Notes: generated from the sequence alone by a model not told the origin. Positions 43,389 to 53,730 are shown, counted from the stretch's first letter. The stretch is DNA of 64,000 nt from Acidobacteriota bacterium (GCA_019639195.1 JAHBSI010000005.1:1-64000), one strand, 5' to 3'. Translations and numbers: made by a program.

Positions 43389-45037
43389 GGTATTGGCGGT
43401 TCGTTCGCTTCTCTCTGTCGTTCGTTTCTTTCCCGGAGCTCACGCTGCCTTTGTTTCCAGGCTTCACGCACCCTTCGCTCCTGCTGAGGGGTCAGCCCCG
43501 AAGGATAACCGTAGGGAAACGGAGCGGTAGGAATGCTTGGGTTGGGCTGTCGCGTGTTCGGGTGCTTGGGCGGATTGACCTTCGTCGTTGTCACACTGCC
43601 GTCCGGATTTCGTTTCGTAATGATGATCTCGCTCGGGTCGTCGAGGTCGTCCATCGTTATATCGCCGTCATCGCCCTTGATCGTAACTTTGCCTGACTTT
43701 TTGGCCGTCGGCTGGTCGCTCTGTGCTTTTGAGTCGGACGGAGAGTGCGGCTTTTGCGCAGGGCCGGAACGTTCTTCTGTAATGGCGGGTTGATCCAGTG
43801 ACTCGGCGCCGGCTGATACGTTTGTGTTCGCGGGCGGCAAGACCTCGATCTCAGAAGGCTGCGTTACGAGCGGAGATACGTTCGCCGGCGTTTCTGAGTT
43901 TAAGCCAAATATCGAAGGATTTGCGATGTATGCGCCGCCAAGTGCGAGTGCCGAACCGCCAAAAAGCAAGGCCGCTGCGGCGACCGCATACCGCTTCTTA
44001 CCTCCGGAAGGCTTGTCACCCGAATGGTCTCCTCGACGCAGCTCGGTAGCGAACGAATCGGCGGAATCGAGTACTTCAGTCCTCGCATTAGATGACGTTG
44101 GGACCGCGCGCGTCGTCTCCGGCATCAGCTGCGTGGCTTGAAAATGGACATCGCGCGCTGTCTCGGTCGGCTGGATCCCGGTCGCGGCAGCGGCAGCCAG
44201 GTGAGCATAGTCTGCGTATGACCCAAACATCTGCCGCATCTTGCCTGCGGTCGCGGGCCTTTCGGCCGCATCAAGTGCCAGTGCCACTTGAAGCACGCCT
44301 GCAACTCCGGCCGGTATCTCCGGCCTGACGGCATTTGCGGGCTTTAGCGGATCCGGTTTACGCGTCAGCACGGACATTGCCCGTGTCAGGGCGTCCTCCG
44401 GCGGTGTTCCGGTCACCAGGTGATACAAAGTAGCCGCCAGCGAATAAAGATCGCTGCGCGGGTCGGTTCCGGTTCCCTGGATCTGTTCAAGCGAGGCGTA
44501 ATTTCGCGAATATCCGAAGATGCTTTTTGCGGCCGTCTGATGTCCTGCGTCCGTAGGATTTCCCTTAGCAAGGCCGAAATCAAGCAGAACGATCTTGCCG
44601 TCCGGCGTAAGCTTAAGGTTCTGCGGTTTGATGTCGCGATGGATGACAGGAATTACCTGCGAATGCAGAAAATCGAGTGCATCCAGGAGTTGGTCGGCCC
44701 AGCCGAGAACCTGTTCGACAGGGAATGGCCGCTTGTCGCGTTCTATGATCGTCGAAAGGTCCTCGCCAGCGACGTATTCCATCACGAGGAATTGGCTGTT
44801 GTCTTCCTCAAAATGGTCGCTAACACGCGGCAAGGCATTGTGTTTCAGGCTGTTTAACAGGCGAGCTTCGCGTTCTATCGCTTTGCGATAGTTGTCGTCC
44901 ATATACAGCGTTTCTTTGATCGCGACGGTGCTCGCAAATCGTTCGTCGGTCGCGATATAGACCGCGCCCATTCCGCCCTGGCCGATCTGACGGTCAATTC
45001 GGTATCGCTGCTGTAAAACTCTGCCTGCTCCGATCAT
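43382..45037 (-). CDS. Membrane-anchored Ser/Thr protein kinase (PknB type)
   Basis: The 551-residue product starts at ATG 45037. The kinase domain (about 12-270) has the glycine loop GQGGMGAVY, VAIKE (Lys), IHRDIKPQN, LLDFGLAKG and the P+1 region YASLEQ. A membrane helix near 345-367 (AVAAAALLFGGSALALGG) is followed by an extracytoplasmic tail rich in Pro, Ser and charged residues, without PASTA repeats. Autophosphorylating kinases of this design act in signalling. Its target is unknown. The tail's TITMDDLDD-like and NPDGSVTTTKVNPP pieces are low complexity. Confidence 0.9.
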   Translation of the reverse strand: MIGAGRVLQQRYRIDRQIGQGGMGAVYIATDERFASTVAIKETLYMDDNYRKAIEREARLLNSLKHNALPRVSDHFEEDNSQFLVMEYVAGEDLSTIIERDKRPFPVEQVLGWADQLLDALDFLHSQVIPVIHRDIKPQNLKLTPDGKIVLLDFGLAKGNPTDAGHQTAAKSIFGYSRNYASLEQIQGTGTDPRSDLYSLAATLYHLVTGTPPEDALTRAMSVLTRKPDPLKPANAVRPEIPAGVAGVLQVALALDAAERPATAGKMRQMFGSYADYAHLAAAAATGIQPTETARDVHFQATQLMPETTRAVPTSSNARTEVLDSADSFATELRRGDHSGDKPSGGKKRYAVAAAALLFGGSALALGGAYIANPSIFGLNSETPANVSPLVTQPSEIEVLPPANTNVSAGAESLDQPAITEERSGPAQKPHSPSDSKAQSDQPTAKKSGKVTIKGDDGDITMDDLDDPSEIIITKRNPDGSVTTTKVNPPKHPNTRQPNPSIPTAPFPYGYPSGLTPQQERRVREAWKQRQRELRERNERQREANEPPIPQ

Positions 45038-45131
45038 CAATACTTAAGCAACCGCAAAAAGAGATGATACTACACTCGGCGGACCGCGCCCTATTATTGA
45101 GTTTACGAAAACAAATTGAAAGTGTTTAACA

Positions 45132-45176
45132 AAAAAGGCTCTTTCCGACGCCATTTGTCGAAAAGAGCCTTTTCCT
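45132..45176. terminator. Hairpin terminator, likely bidirectional
   Basis: AAAAGGCTCTTTCCGAC (45133 onward) pairs with GTCGAAAAGAGCCTTTT (ending 45173) with one mismatch. Runs of A and T on the two sides suit termination of the minus-strand gene at 45196 in particular. Confidence 0.7.
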
Positions 45177-45195
45177 CCGTCTTTGGCAAGGCCAG

Positions 45196-45687
45196 CTATC
45201 GATATTGACCCGAACCGACACGCGGCAGGCCATAAACATCGGCAAGAGCATTGAGTTCGACCCGAAGGCTGGACCAATCGCGCTCGGTAGCGGCACCGAG
45301 TCTTAGCGAGCGAACACTGTTGTCGATGTCGCTCGCGATATTCAGACATCGGCGTACTTCGTCACGATTGGCGCTCCAGGAATCGCGGCGGTCAAACTCA
45401 CGCCTGAGCTCGTCCGTCGCTGATTCAAGGTCCCGAGCGCGTTTGTTAAGCCAGTCTTCACGTGAACTTCCATCAAGCCGGCTGCGATCGAGAGAGCGGT
45501 CGTATTCGTGGACAAAATAGTCGAGCTGAGTTTCAACTCGCTTGATAAGGCGATCGACCTGTGCCTTGGTAGTCGGAGTTCGATAGCGTTGTCCGCGACG
45601 ATATTGAGCAGACGCTGAGTCTGCAAGGCCGAGTAATAGAGCAAAGGCGGAGAGAGCGATAATTGCCTTTAAGAATGGTGCTTTCAT
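45196..45687 (-). CDS. Secreted, highly charged helical protein of unknown function
   Basis: The 163-residue product has a signal peptide (IIALSAFALLLGLADSASAQ, cleavage near 28), then a long stretch rich in Arg, Asp and Glu that should be mostly helical (VDRLIKRVETQLDYFVHEYDRSLDR...). It ends with GLPRVGSGQYR. No domain recognised. It is probably monocistronic: the terminator at 45132-45176 follows, and it lies between the kinase and DNA-glycosylase genes, all on the minus strand. Confidence 0.7.
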   Translation of the reverse strand: MKAPFLKAIIALSAFALLLGLADSASAQYRRGQRYRTPTTKAQVDRLIKRVETQLDYFVHEYDRSLDRSRLDGSSREDWLNKRARDLESATDELRREFDRRDSWSANRDEVRRCLNIASDIDNSVRSLRLGAATERDWSSLRVELNALADVYGLPRVGSGQYR

Positions 45688-45776
45688 GAATGCTAACCTC
45701 CGAGAAAAATATTCGCCGCAATTTGCCGCGGCTGGAGGTTAGACGACCCGGCCACGCGTCTTGGCCGAAAGAATCT

Positions 45777-46679
45777 CTAACTACCGTTTTGACGGCCCTC
45801 GCCAAAGAACCAGTCCTCGGTCATATCGCACCAGATAGCAAGGCCTCGCCACTCACCGAACTTCTTATAGTGCTTTTCGATCTTTTTATCGCTGCATTTG
45901 CGGCCGTTGTTGTGCTTCTTAAAGAAGCCGCCGCGAACCCATGAGTCGAGCGCAAGGCAATCGTATCTTCCCAGGAGTTTTAGCAAATTGTCTGCGGCGT
46001 ATTCGCCGATGCCCTTAACTTTCTTGATCTCTTTCTTGAGGTCGGCGGTGGAAAGGTCGCTCGTAAGCCAGCTTTCGGGGTCGAGCTCGCCGCTTGCGAC
46101 ACGCTCGGCTAACTCGACGAAATATGGTGCCCGATAGCCCGCACGGATCTTTTCTCGATAGAAGGCCTCATTCTTTCTCGCAAGAGCTTTTGCAGTCGGG
46201 AAGGCCCTTTTGCCGTTCGCCGCCGCTTCACCAAGCTCTGCGACAAGGTTTGTCACCATTATTCGCGTCAAAGCCCAGGAGCAATTCGTGGTGCACAGCG
46301 TCTTTACGAGGTCTTCGAAGACGTTCGGGCCGCGGAGCAATCTGCCGGCCTTTTCGTTCGCGGCCCACTCAACGGCCCCGCAATTGGCGATCGTTTCATA
46401 GAAGCCGTCAAATTCCTCATCAAGCCGGAAGATATGCCGAATGTCGCGAATAATGCCGTCCCTGTCTGCCTCAGCACCATCTACCGATGCTTTGAGGCCT
46501 CCGGAAGCTGAAGAAACGGTCACAACGACCGATCTTCCGGCCTTTCCACGGGGGAGAACCAAGCCGATTTTGTTCCCGCCGATAAGCTCAAATGGAAGCA
46601 GATCGTACCAGCCGTGACTCAGCAAAGTATGCTCAAATGAGAAGTTTGCGGGCGTTTTGATGGTGAAATTTCGGGCCAT
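45777..46679 (-). CDS. HhH-GPD DNA glycosylase (OGG1/AlkA-like)
   Basis: The 300-residue product has an N-terminal beta domain (about 1-95) and a helical core. The helix-hairpin-helix VKGIGEYAADNLLKLLG is at about 222-238 and is followed by the catalytic Asp in ALDSWVR. The Lys used by OGG1-type bifunctional enzymes is not obvious in the hairpin (Glu-Tyr in its place), so AlkA-like monofunctional base removal is more likely. The start at 46679 (MARNFTIKTP) is preferred over an upstream Met without ribosome site. Confidence 0.82.
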   Translation of the reverse strand: MARNFTIKTPANFSFEHTLLSHGWYDLLPFELIGGNKIGLVLPRGKAGRSVVVTVSSASGGLKASVDGAEADRDGIIRDIRHIFRLDEEFDGFYETIANCGAVEWAANEKAGRLLRGPNVFEDLVKTLCTTNCSWALTRIMVTNLVAELGEAAANGKRAFPTAKALARKNEAFYREKIRAGYRAPYFVELAERVASGELDPESWLTSDLSTADLKKEIKKVKGIGEYAADNLLKLLGRYDCLALDSWVRGGFFKKHNNGRKCSDKKIEKHYKKFGEWRGLAIWCDMTEDWFFGEGRQNGS

Positions 46680-46920
46680 TAATGGATTATTCCAAGCCTT
46701 CGATGAAAAGACGAATTTCAACGGAAATTTGTTCGGCTAAATACACTCGGTCAGCGTCTATCTCTGGTAGAAAATATTTAGCATTCCATACGAAAAAATA
46801 GGTTGGCAAAATGCCGCAAAAAGTGTAGATTAAAACGTGTAAAACAATCTTGTACGGCATTGATTCCCCGCACTTTGCCGACTTAAAGTTCTCGTTAAAA
46901 GCAGTTTAGGAGGAAAAGTT

Positions 46921-49170
46921 ATGGCTGGCAGGTTACTTGGCGCCGCCCCGCGAGTTTTGTTGACGGTCGTTTTGACCGGGCTCTGTGCGATTTCGGCCTT
47001 TGCGCAGGACGATCCGGATCCGAATTCACCGACACCGATCTTGCTTACATCGCCGGATTCGACGCGAGCTCTCGCGACGGTTTCACCGGTCCGTGGAAAA
47101 GGTTCGCTTGAGAGGATCGCAAATAACAGGGCTTTCGACACGGGTTCGAAGATCGCCCTGTATTTTACGAATGTTTCGTTGATGCCGGGCGAAGGTGCAA
47201 ACGCTTTTCGCGTTTATGCGAGCGACAGCGAAGGCCATTTCTATCGCTTTCCGGTGACCGCGTTGGGACGAGTCGCAGGCTATCCGGACGTATATCGTGC
47301 AACGGTCATCTTGACCGATGATATGAAATTCTGGGATGCACCACGCCCGGGCGACCTGAACGTTTATCTCGCGTGGCGTGGGCTTGCCAGCAACGTCGTA
47401 AAACTCGGCGTTGGCGGAATGGACGGCATCAAGGATGTGCCGGGAACATTTCCGACACCGCTTGCGACCGCGAGGGAGATCGCTGCTAATGAGGCAAAGC
47501 AGGATGCTTCAGATTTCTCCGGCGGGATCGGCTATCGATGGTCGAGCGATCGTATGCGTTTCCTCGAGCAGGCGACCTTCGGCCCGACTCAGGCCCTGGA
47601 CGCACGCGTCCGCCGCATTGGCTTGAGGACATGGCTCGCTGAACAGTTCGAGCAGAATTACAGCGATATTCCATATCCGAATATCCCGCTGATGCCGTCG
47701 ACTGCGCCAACAACTTGTGATGGAGGCACTGACGATGTGCCGCTTACTTGCCGCCGCGATCGATACACGATGTATCCGGTGCAAATATGGTTCTTCCAGA
47801 ACGCACTTTATGGCGGCTCGCAGCTACGCCATCGCGTTAATTGGGCGCTCAACCAGCTTTGGGTGATCTCGGGCAACGACACACAGCAATCGAGCCATAT
47901 GATCGCCTATCAGGACGCCATCAACCGTAACATTTTTGGCAACTGGCGCCAGATGATGTATGACGTGACGCTCAATCCCGCTATGGGCGACTATCTCGAT
48001 ATGATCCGTTCGACACGAACGAATCCGAACGAGAATTATCCGCGCGAGATAATGCAGCTTTTCAATATTGGGCTCTTTATGCTCAATCAGGATGGCACAC
48101 TTCAGCTCGACGGACAGGGAAATCCTATCCCGACGTATGATCAGGCAACGGTAACGAACCTGACCAAGGTCTTCACGGGATGGCGTGATTGCCGCCCAAG
48201 TGACTTTCAAGCTTCCTGCCCGAACGCGGTGCCCGGAAGCCCGGATTACAAGGATAATATGTCCCTGAATACGGGCAGTCACGACCTTACCGCAAAGACG
48301 CTGTTAACGTATCCCGGCTCGTCCGCGACACAGAATGTTGCAGCCTGCGGGCCGCCAACTTGTAATACGCCGGCGACCATATATCCATACGCGTACGCTT
48401 CGCTAAATCAGGCTCTTGACAACATTTACAATCACCCGAATGTAGCTCCGTTCGTCTCGAAGTATCTGATCCAGCAGTTAGTCACCGGCGACCCGAGCCC
48501 TGCGTATGTGGGCAGGATCTCAGCGGTCTTTAATGCAAATCGCACAAGCCCGACGCAGATGAAAGAAGTGGTCAAGGCGATCCTTCTCGACCCTGAGGCT
48601 CGGGGCGACTCGAAGACCGATCCAAATTACGGCAAGCTTCGCGAGCCGGTCCAGCTTACGACGAATCTTTATCGTCAGCTTGGAGTAACGAGTGCGGATG
48701 GCGCGATGCAGAGCGACGGCAACATTAGCCGTTATCCGCGTGCGATGTCGCAAAACCCGTTCTATTCACCGACGGTATTTAACTTCTATCCGCCGGGATA
48801 TGTCATACCGGGAACATCGCTGCTCGGGCCTGAGTTCGCGATCTTCAACACCGGCACCGCGATCGCTCGTGCGAATTTCGTAAACTCCGCAGTTTACAGT
48901 CGCATAACTGTCTCGCAGCCGGACACGCCGAACGGAACGCAGCTCTATCTTACGGATCTTGAGGCGATCTCGAATTCGGACGCGACAGGCAACAGGCTGC
49001 TGGACGAAATGAATAACCGATTCATGCACGGCACGATGTCGCCGCAAATGCGGTCAACGATCCTGACGGCAGTTACTGCGATCTCGTCCACTCCGGCGAA
49101 TGCACGTGCGAGAGCTCAGGCGGCGGTCTATCTTACGGCGACATCGTCACAGTATCAGGTTCAAAGGTAA
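46921..49170 (+). CDS. DUF1800 secreted protein
   Basis: The 749-residue product has an excellent AGGAGG site and a signal peptide (VLLTVVLTGLCAISAFAQ, cleavage near 29). After a beta domain of about 150 residues comes the DUF1800 region: RFLEQATFGPT, LRHRVNWALNQLWVIS, a NPAMGDYLD segment, then NENYPREIMQLFNIG and VFTGWRDC. The family is of unknown function and almost always paired with DUF1501, which follows after 14 bases here. Secretion of a pair acting together outside the cytoplasm is likely. Confidence 0.9.
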   Translation: MAGRLLGAAPRVLLTVVLTGLCAISAFAQDDPDPNSPTPILLTSPDSTRALATVSPVRGKGSLERIANNRAFDTGSKIALYFTNVSLMPGEGANAFRVYASDSEGHFYRFPVTALGRVAGYPDVYRATVILTDDMKFWDAPRPGDLNVYLAWRGLASNVVKLGVGGMDGIKDVPGTFPTPLATAREIAANEAKQDASDFSGGIGYRWSSDRMRFLEQATFGPTQALDARVRRIGLRTWLAEQFEQNYSDIPYPNIPLMPSTAPTTCDGGTDDVPLTCRRDRYTMYPVQIWFFQNALYGGSQLRHRVNWALNQLWVISGNDTQQSSHMIAYQDAINRNIFGNWRQMMYDVTLNPAMGDYLDMIRSTRTNPNENYPREIMQLFNIGLFMLNQDGTLQLDGQGNPIPTYDQATVTNLTKVFTGWRDCRPSDFQASCPNAVPGSPDYKDNMSLNTGSHDLTAKTLLTYPGSSATQNVAACGPPTCNTPATIYPYAYASLNQALDNIYNHPNVAPFVSKYLIQQLVTGDPSPAYVGRISAVFNANRTSPTQMKEVVKAILLDPEARGDSKTDPNYGKLREPVQLTTNLYRQLGVTSADGAMQSDGNISRYPRAMSQNPFYSPTVFNFYPPGYVIPGTSLLGPEFAIFNTGTAIARANFVNSAVYSRITVSQPDTPNGTQLYLTDLEAISNSDATGNRLLDEMNNRFMHGTMSPQMRSTILTAVTAISSTPANARARAQAAVYLTATSSQYQVQR

Positions 49171-49184
49171 GCGAGGTGGAAAAA

Positions 49185-50675
49185 ATGAAACAGGACAGAC
49201 GTGAATTTTTAATGAGATCGGGCTGTGCCCTGGGCATGACCGCCTTGGCGACCCAAATGGGACATTTCGGCCTGATGAGTGCAATGGCTCAGGAGGCAAG
49301 GTCTGACGAGAAGTCGGACCTGGTGCCGAGTGATTATCGTGCTCTCGTATGCGTATTCCTTGCCGGCGGCAACGACGGTAACAATACGCTCATCCCGAAT
49401 CACAACGACGCGACGATAAGCAACTATACGGTCTATTCGAACGCCCGTAGTGCACAGGGCCTTGCGATCGCTCAAGCATCGCTCTTGCCGATCACGGTGC
49501 CTCGCATGGGCGGCCTGACATACGGTCTGCACCCGAGCTTTGGTTCCGGTGTAGCGGGTGCCGTCAACAACGGGATCCATGAGCTCTGGGCTCAAGGGAA
49601 GATGTGTGCGGTCACAAATGTCGGAACGCTCGTTGCCCCGATGACCCGTGCACAATATCAGAACGGCTCCGTGCGGAAGCCCTATCAGCTCTATTCGCAT
49701 TCGGATCAGGTCGGGCAATACCAAGGCGGCCGTTCCGATACCGAGAGCTTTACGGGTTGGGGAGGACGCATCTCCGACCTGCGCACCACGCCTGACAACC
49801 CGACGGGGTTGATCCCGATGATCACTTCGATATCGGGAGCTCAGCTTTTTACCGCCGGCCAGACAACGCTGCCGCTTGCGATCGCTGACTCGGGCACGAG
49901 CCTTGCGAACGTCCTTAATCCGCAGGGTTTCAGCTCGAGCGCATCCTCGCAGGCACGGCTCGCCGCTTTCAATTCTCTGAGGACCATCGACCTTTCTTCG
50001 CAGGTCGTTGCGGCCGCAAGTGATATCACGGGTGCGGCAATGCAGGCTAACGCGGCCCTGCAAACCTCGCAGGAGGTTACGGCGGTGTTCCCGAACACGA
50101 GTCTTGGCCGCCAGCTAAAGCAGGTGGCAAGGCTTATTAAGAAACGGACCGACCTTGCGATCAATCGACAGGTGTTTTTCGTGCAGATCGGCGGTTTCGA
50201 TACGCACAACGGGCAGATCGCGACACAAGGCGCGCAGCTTGCGGACGTGAGCCAGTCAATGCGTGCCTTCTATGACGAAATGGTCGCGCAGGGTGTTTCG
50301 GATAAGGTGACGCAGTTTACGATGGCGGATTTTTCGCGTACGTTCAATCCGGCGAGTTCGGGCGGGAACGTCGGAAGCGATCATGCCTGGGCTAACTATC
50401 ATTTCGTTGTTGGCGGAGCGATTACGTCGGCGGACTTCTTCGGCATCAACACGAGCAACGGGACGCCTTTCCCGACACTCACGATGAATGGCCCGGACGA
50501 CGCTGACAACGGCTCAAGTGCACGCGGCCGCTGGATCCCAACTACTTCTGTCGAGCAATATGCAGGAACGCTCGCACGGTGGTTTGGTGTACCGGCCGGC
50601 AATTTAAGCACCGTATTCCCGCTCATAGGGAATTTCACGAACACCGACCTTGGCTTCCTGGTGCCACCTGCATAG
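49185..50675 (+). CDS. DUF1501 protein with Tat signal
   Basis: The 496-residue product starts at ATG 49185. The N-terminus has the twin-arginine motif DRREFLMRSG and a following hydrophobic stretch ending near AMAQE. The body has LVCVFLAGGNDGNNTLIP, GLHPSFG, a long middle segment and IGGFDTHNGQ near 335, then DFSRTFN and SDHAWANYHFVVGG. This is the DUF1501 pattern, a sulfatase/alkaline-phosphatase-like fold with possible metal sites in the Asp-His motifs. It partners the DUF1800 gene directly upstream. Confidence 0.92.
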   Translation: MKQDRREFLMRSGCALGMTALATQMGHFGLMSAMAQEARSDEKSDLVPSDYRALVCVFLAGGNDGNNTLIPNHNDATISNYTVYSNARSAQGLAIAQASLLPITVPRMGGLTYGLHPSFGSGVAGAVNNGIHELWAQGKMCAVTNVGTLVAPMTRAQYQNGSVRKPYQLYSHSDQVGQYQGGRSDTESFTGWGGRISDLRTTPDNPTGLIPMITSISGAQLFTAGQTTLPLAIADSGTSLANVLNPQGFSSSASSQARLAAFNSLRTIDLSSQVVAAASDITGAAMQANAALQTSQEVTAVFPNTSLGRQLKQVARLIKKRTDLAINRQVFFVQIGGFDTHNGQIATQGAQLADVSQSMRAFYDEMVAQGVSDKVTQFTMADFSRTFNPASSGGNVGSDHAWANYHFVVGGAITSADFFGINTSNGTPFPTLTMNGPDDADNGSSARGRWIPTTSVEQYAGTLARWFGVPAGNLSTVFPLIGNFTNTDLGFLVPPA

Positions 50676-50701
50676 GCAGCGTGAAGTTAGGTCAAAGGGA
50701 A

Positions 50702-50737
50702 CGGCAGAGTTGCGAGAATGCAGCTCTGCCGTTTTTC
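50702..50737 (+). terminator. Intrinsic terminator of the DUF1800-DUF1501 operon
   Basis: CGGCAGAGTTGC (50702-50713) pairs with GCAGCTCTGCCG (50720-50731), one G-T pair, loop of six, followed by TTTTTC. Confidence 0.85.
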
Positions 50738-50753
50738 TAGTTTTGCAGCATGC

Positions 50754-52151
50754 CTAAGCGGCCTTATCTTTGATCTCAAATTTGATAATAAACGGGCGGG
50801 CCGCCGTCCATAAGGCGCCATTGGCATCAACGGTAAGCCCGAACGTCTGTGGTGCGTTGAATGAGCTTAGAAACGCCCCATCGGTGTCGTAGATAAAGAC
50901 CTTGAAACCGTTTGCCGCAAACACTCGCCCTTTGCCTTTGTTATCGACCGCAAGGCCGCCGAAAAAGCCTGCTGAACCTTCTTTTGCCCCGGAAGAATCA
51001 AACCTGAACAAGAACTTTCCGTCCGGAGAGAATTTAAGGAGATTTCGTCCCGTGCCATCGGCCGCGTACAGGCTCCCCTCGCCGTCAACCGCGAGTTTTT
51101 GAAGTTCCGTTACCGCAAAATTGATCTGCTTTGTGAGGTCGCCGGTCTTTGAGATCTGCTTACCATTCTCGTCGAGTTTTAGGACCTCGTTCCTGTAGTC
51201 GAGCGCATAAAGTGAGCCGTTCGTGCTGACTGCAAGATCGTGATAATTCGTTCTCGCAACACTGCGGATGAGATCGCCCTTTGTGCCGTCAAATATCAAG
51301 AGTGCCGAAGACTGCAGCACGTAAACACGGTCTTTCTGATCGGCAACGATCTTCAGGATCGGCATTGAGCTTCCGAGATCCCATTGCAAAAGGAACTTTC
51401 CGTTCGCATCGAATTTCTGAACGGCCCGGCCCGTGTAATCTGCAGAGTAAATGTTATTGTCGCCGTCAATGGCGATCGTGCGGTTATCTTTGAATTTGCC
51501 TGCCCCGATGCCTTCACCACCGAAACGCAGAACCTCGATCACGGGGCTGTTCGGGTCATTGACTGCGGGCCGTGAGTTGGTCCCATTGCTGTCAAAACCG
51601 GCAGGGATGCTGCGGGCGACACGATTCCACGCCGTTACGAACATTACGACCGCGAAGATCGCAATGCCGACCACGATCGCAATGGTTGCCAATACGGCGA
51701 CAAATGCGGTAGAACCGGATCGCTGTTTGTATTGCTGCACTGCCGGTGGTGCTCCGTACATCCCATAGGCCGGTTGGGCGAATTGGGTCGCGGGCGTTGT
51801 CATCGACACCTGACTGAAAACGATCGGCTTTCCGGAACAGAGGCTTTCGACGGCATCTTTTGCCTCTTTTAGCCCGACGTCAAACGTCTCACGGAACAGC
51901 TTGATCGCCTCGATCTTGTTCCCGGAAAGGGCAAGTTCCTTGATCTGCTTTAAATTTCGGGCCTGAGCGAGCAAATTCCCGGGATCAAGGTGAGGCAGTT
52001 CACCGACATTGCCGTAGGACGGCACCCGCTGATATTCACCGGGCGAAAGGAGAATTCTGCCGCCGCAATACTCGCAAACGTCGATCTGCTGATCGGCATC
52101 GTCGAGTTCGAGAGGCGCGTTGCATGTTGGACATTTTAGGGATCGTGGCAT
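50754..52151 (-). CDS. Zinc-ribbon, L7/L12-like and NHL-repeat membrane protein
   Basis: The 465-residue product combines parts rarely seen together. They are a zinc ribbon (CPTCNAPL, CEYCGGRI, residues 8-33), a stretch resembling the C-terminal domain of ribosomal protein L7/L12 (NKIEAIKLFRETFDVGLKEAKDAVE, about 78-104), one membrane helix (FVAVLATIAIVVGIAIFAVVMF, about 150-171), and an extracytoplasmic beta-propeller of NHL type (about 205-460) with repeats such as LAVDGEGSLYAADGTGRNLLKF. The L7/L12-like piece is used in other proteins as an interaction helix pair. Function unknown. Confidence 0.75.
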   Translation of the reverse strand: MPRSLKCPTCNAPLELDDADQQIDVCEYCGGRILLSPGEYQRVPSYGNVGELPHLDPGNLLAQARNLKQIKELALSGNKIEAIKLFRETFDVGLKEAKDAVESLCSGKPIVFSQVSMTTPATQFAQPAYGMYGAPPAVQQYKQRSGSTAFVAVLATIAIVVGIAIFAVVMFVTAWNRVARSIPAGFDSNGTNSRPAVNDPNSPVIEVLRFGGEGIGAGKFKDNRTIAIDGDNNIYSADYTGRAVQKFDANGKFLLQWDLGSSMPILKIVADQKDRVYVLQSSALLIFDGTKGDLIRSVARTNYHDLAVSTNGSLYALDYRNEVLKLDENGKQISKTGDLTKQINFAVTELQKLAVDGEGSLYAADGTGRNLLKFSPDGKFLFRFDSSGAKEGSAGFFGGLAVDNKGKGRVFAANGFKVFIYDTDGAFLSSFNAPQTFGLTVDANGALWTAARPFIIKFEIKDKAA

Positions 52152-52254
52152 TGTTTCTTGTCTTGAACTCCAATGTTAGCATGAGCGAATGCCCAGCTCG
52201 AGCGGCGCTTGCCGTGTGATAGTCTGTACGATAACGCTGGAGACCGCTAAATAG

Positions 52255-52737
52255 ATGGACGAAATGGGTGAAGTGTTTTTGCGCCGGGCAATCCGGCTGG
52301 CGCAAGAGGCCGAGAGCCGCGGCGAAGTTCCGATCGGTGCAGTGATCGTTTCCGAGAACGGCGAAATTCTTGCCGAAGCGTCAAACGAGACGATCGGAAG
52401 GCATGATCCGACCGCTCACGCCGAGATCCTGGCGATCCGTTCGGCCGGCGAAAAGGTCGGGAATTACAGGCTCAACGGAACGACGGTCTATTCAACTATC
52501 GAACCATGTGCGATGTGTGCCGGAGCGTTGGTGAATGCCCGTGTTGCGAGGCTTGTTTACGGTGCGGCAGACGAGCGATTTGGGGCCGTACGCAGTAAAT
52601 TTCGCCTGTGCGACAGCGAGGTCCTTAATCATCGGCTCGAGATCGTCGCGGGCGTGCTTGAAGAAGAATGCCGCAAATTGATGCAGGATTTCTTCCGTTC
52701 CCGCCGTGTAAAAGCAGAGAGCGGGAGCTCAACTTGA
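52255..52737 (+). CDS. tadA: tRNA-specific adenosine deaminase
   Basis: The 160-residue product has the zinc deaminase signatures HAEILAIR (His and catalytic Glu, about 62-69) and STIEPCAMCAGALVNAR (two Cys, about 87-102), with VPIGAVIV and RFGAV in the TadA-specific places. It converts A34 to inosine in tRNA-Arg. The C-terminus is slightly extended. ATG 52255 is used; a second Met three codons later is equally possible. Confidence 0.93.
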   Translation: MDEMGEVFLRRAIRLAQEAESRGEVPIGAVIVSENGEILAEASNETIGRHDPTAHAEILAIRSAGEKVGNYRLNGTTVYSTIEPCAMCAGALVNARVARLVYGAADERFGAVRSKFRLCDSEVLNHRLEIVAGVLEEECRKLMQDFFRSRRVKAESGSST

Positions 52738-52777
52738 TTATTTTCGCTTCGAAACCGTATTATAAATGGTTCGCGCT

Positions 52778-52867
<90 letters not shown>

Positions 52868-52944
52868 TATTTCTTTTTAGCTCGGCCAAAAACAAACAGA
52901 CCAAGAAGCTGTATTTCACGTTCCTTAAGGAGGGATAAGACGAT

Positions 52945-53730
52945 ATGCCTTTGTCGAAAAAATTGGCAGCAGAATTTTTAGGCACGCTCTGGCTCGTGCT
53001 CGGCGGATGCGGAAGCGCGGTGATCGCCGCGGCGTATCCGAATCTAGGTATTGGTTTTGCGGGCGTTGCGCTCGCTTTCGGATTGACCGTTCTGACGGGA
53101 GCGTACGCTCTTGGGCACGTTTCCGGAGCCCACTTTAACCCGGCAGTGTCGGTCGGACTTTGGGCCGGCAGACGTTTTCCGGCGAAAGAACTGCTTCCGT
53201 ATATCGTCGCTCAGCTTTTGGGTGCGATCGCAGCGGCCGGCATCTTATACATCATCGCGAACGGCAAGGCCGGATTTGGTTTTGCGGGCGGTTTTGCATC
53301 AAACGGCTTTGGGGACCATTCGCCCGCCAAGTACGAAGCGATGGCATGTTTTATTGCCGAGGTCGTAATGACGTTCTTCTTTGTGCTCGTCATTCTTGGT
53401 TCGACCCATGGCAAAGCACCGCGAGGTTTTGCCCCGATCGCGATCGGACTGTGTCTGACGCTGATCCACCTGATCACGATCCCGGTCACGAATACGTCGG
53501 TAAATCCGGCACGTTCGACCGGCCCGGCACTTTTTGTCGGACTTTATTACGATCCGTGGGCTCTAAAACAGCTCTGGATGTTCTGGCTCGCACCGATACT
53601 TGGTGCACTCCTTGCCGGCTTTGTTTTTAACTGGCTAATGGAGGAAAAAACGGCCGCACATGCCGGTGCTGACGATGCGATCACAGGCGACGACATTGGC
53701 GAGATCGCCGATGAAGTTACGGGCGACTAA
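52945..53730 (+). CDS. aqpZ: Aquaporin Z-type water channel
   Basis: The 261-residue product has six membrane helices and both pore motifs, [11 protein letters not shown] (about 62-72) and [13 protein letters not shown] (about 190-202). The His/Arg selectivity surroundings fit a water-selective AqpZ rather than a glycerol channel. A GGAGGG site precedes the ATG. An extra acidic tail of about 25 residues ([18 protein letters not shown]) follows the last helix. The gene lies between two tRNA-Ser genes. Confidence 0.93.
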   Translation: MPLSKKLAAEFLGTLWLVLGGCGSAVIAAAYPNLGIGFAGVALAFGLTVLTGAYALGHVSGAHFNPAVSVGLWAGRRFPAKELLPYIVAQLLGAIAAAGILYIIANGKAGFGFAGGFASNGFGDHSPAKYEAMACFIAEVVMTFFFVLVILGSTHGKAPRGFAPIAIGLCLTLIHLITIPVTNTSVNPARSTGPALFVGLYYDPWALKQLWMFWLAPILGALLAGFVFNWLMEEKTAAHAGADDAITGDDIGEIADEVTGD

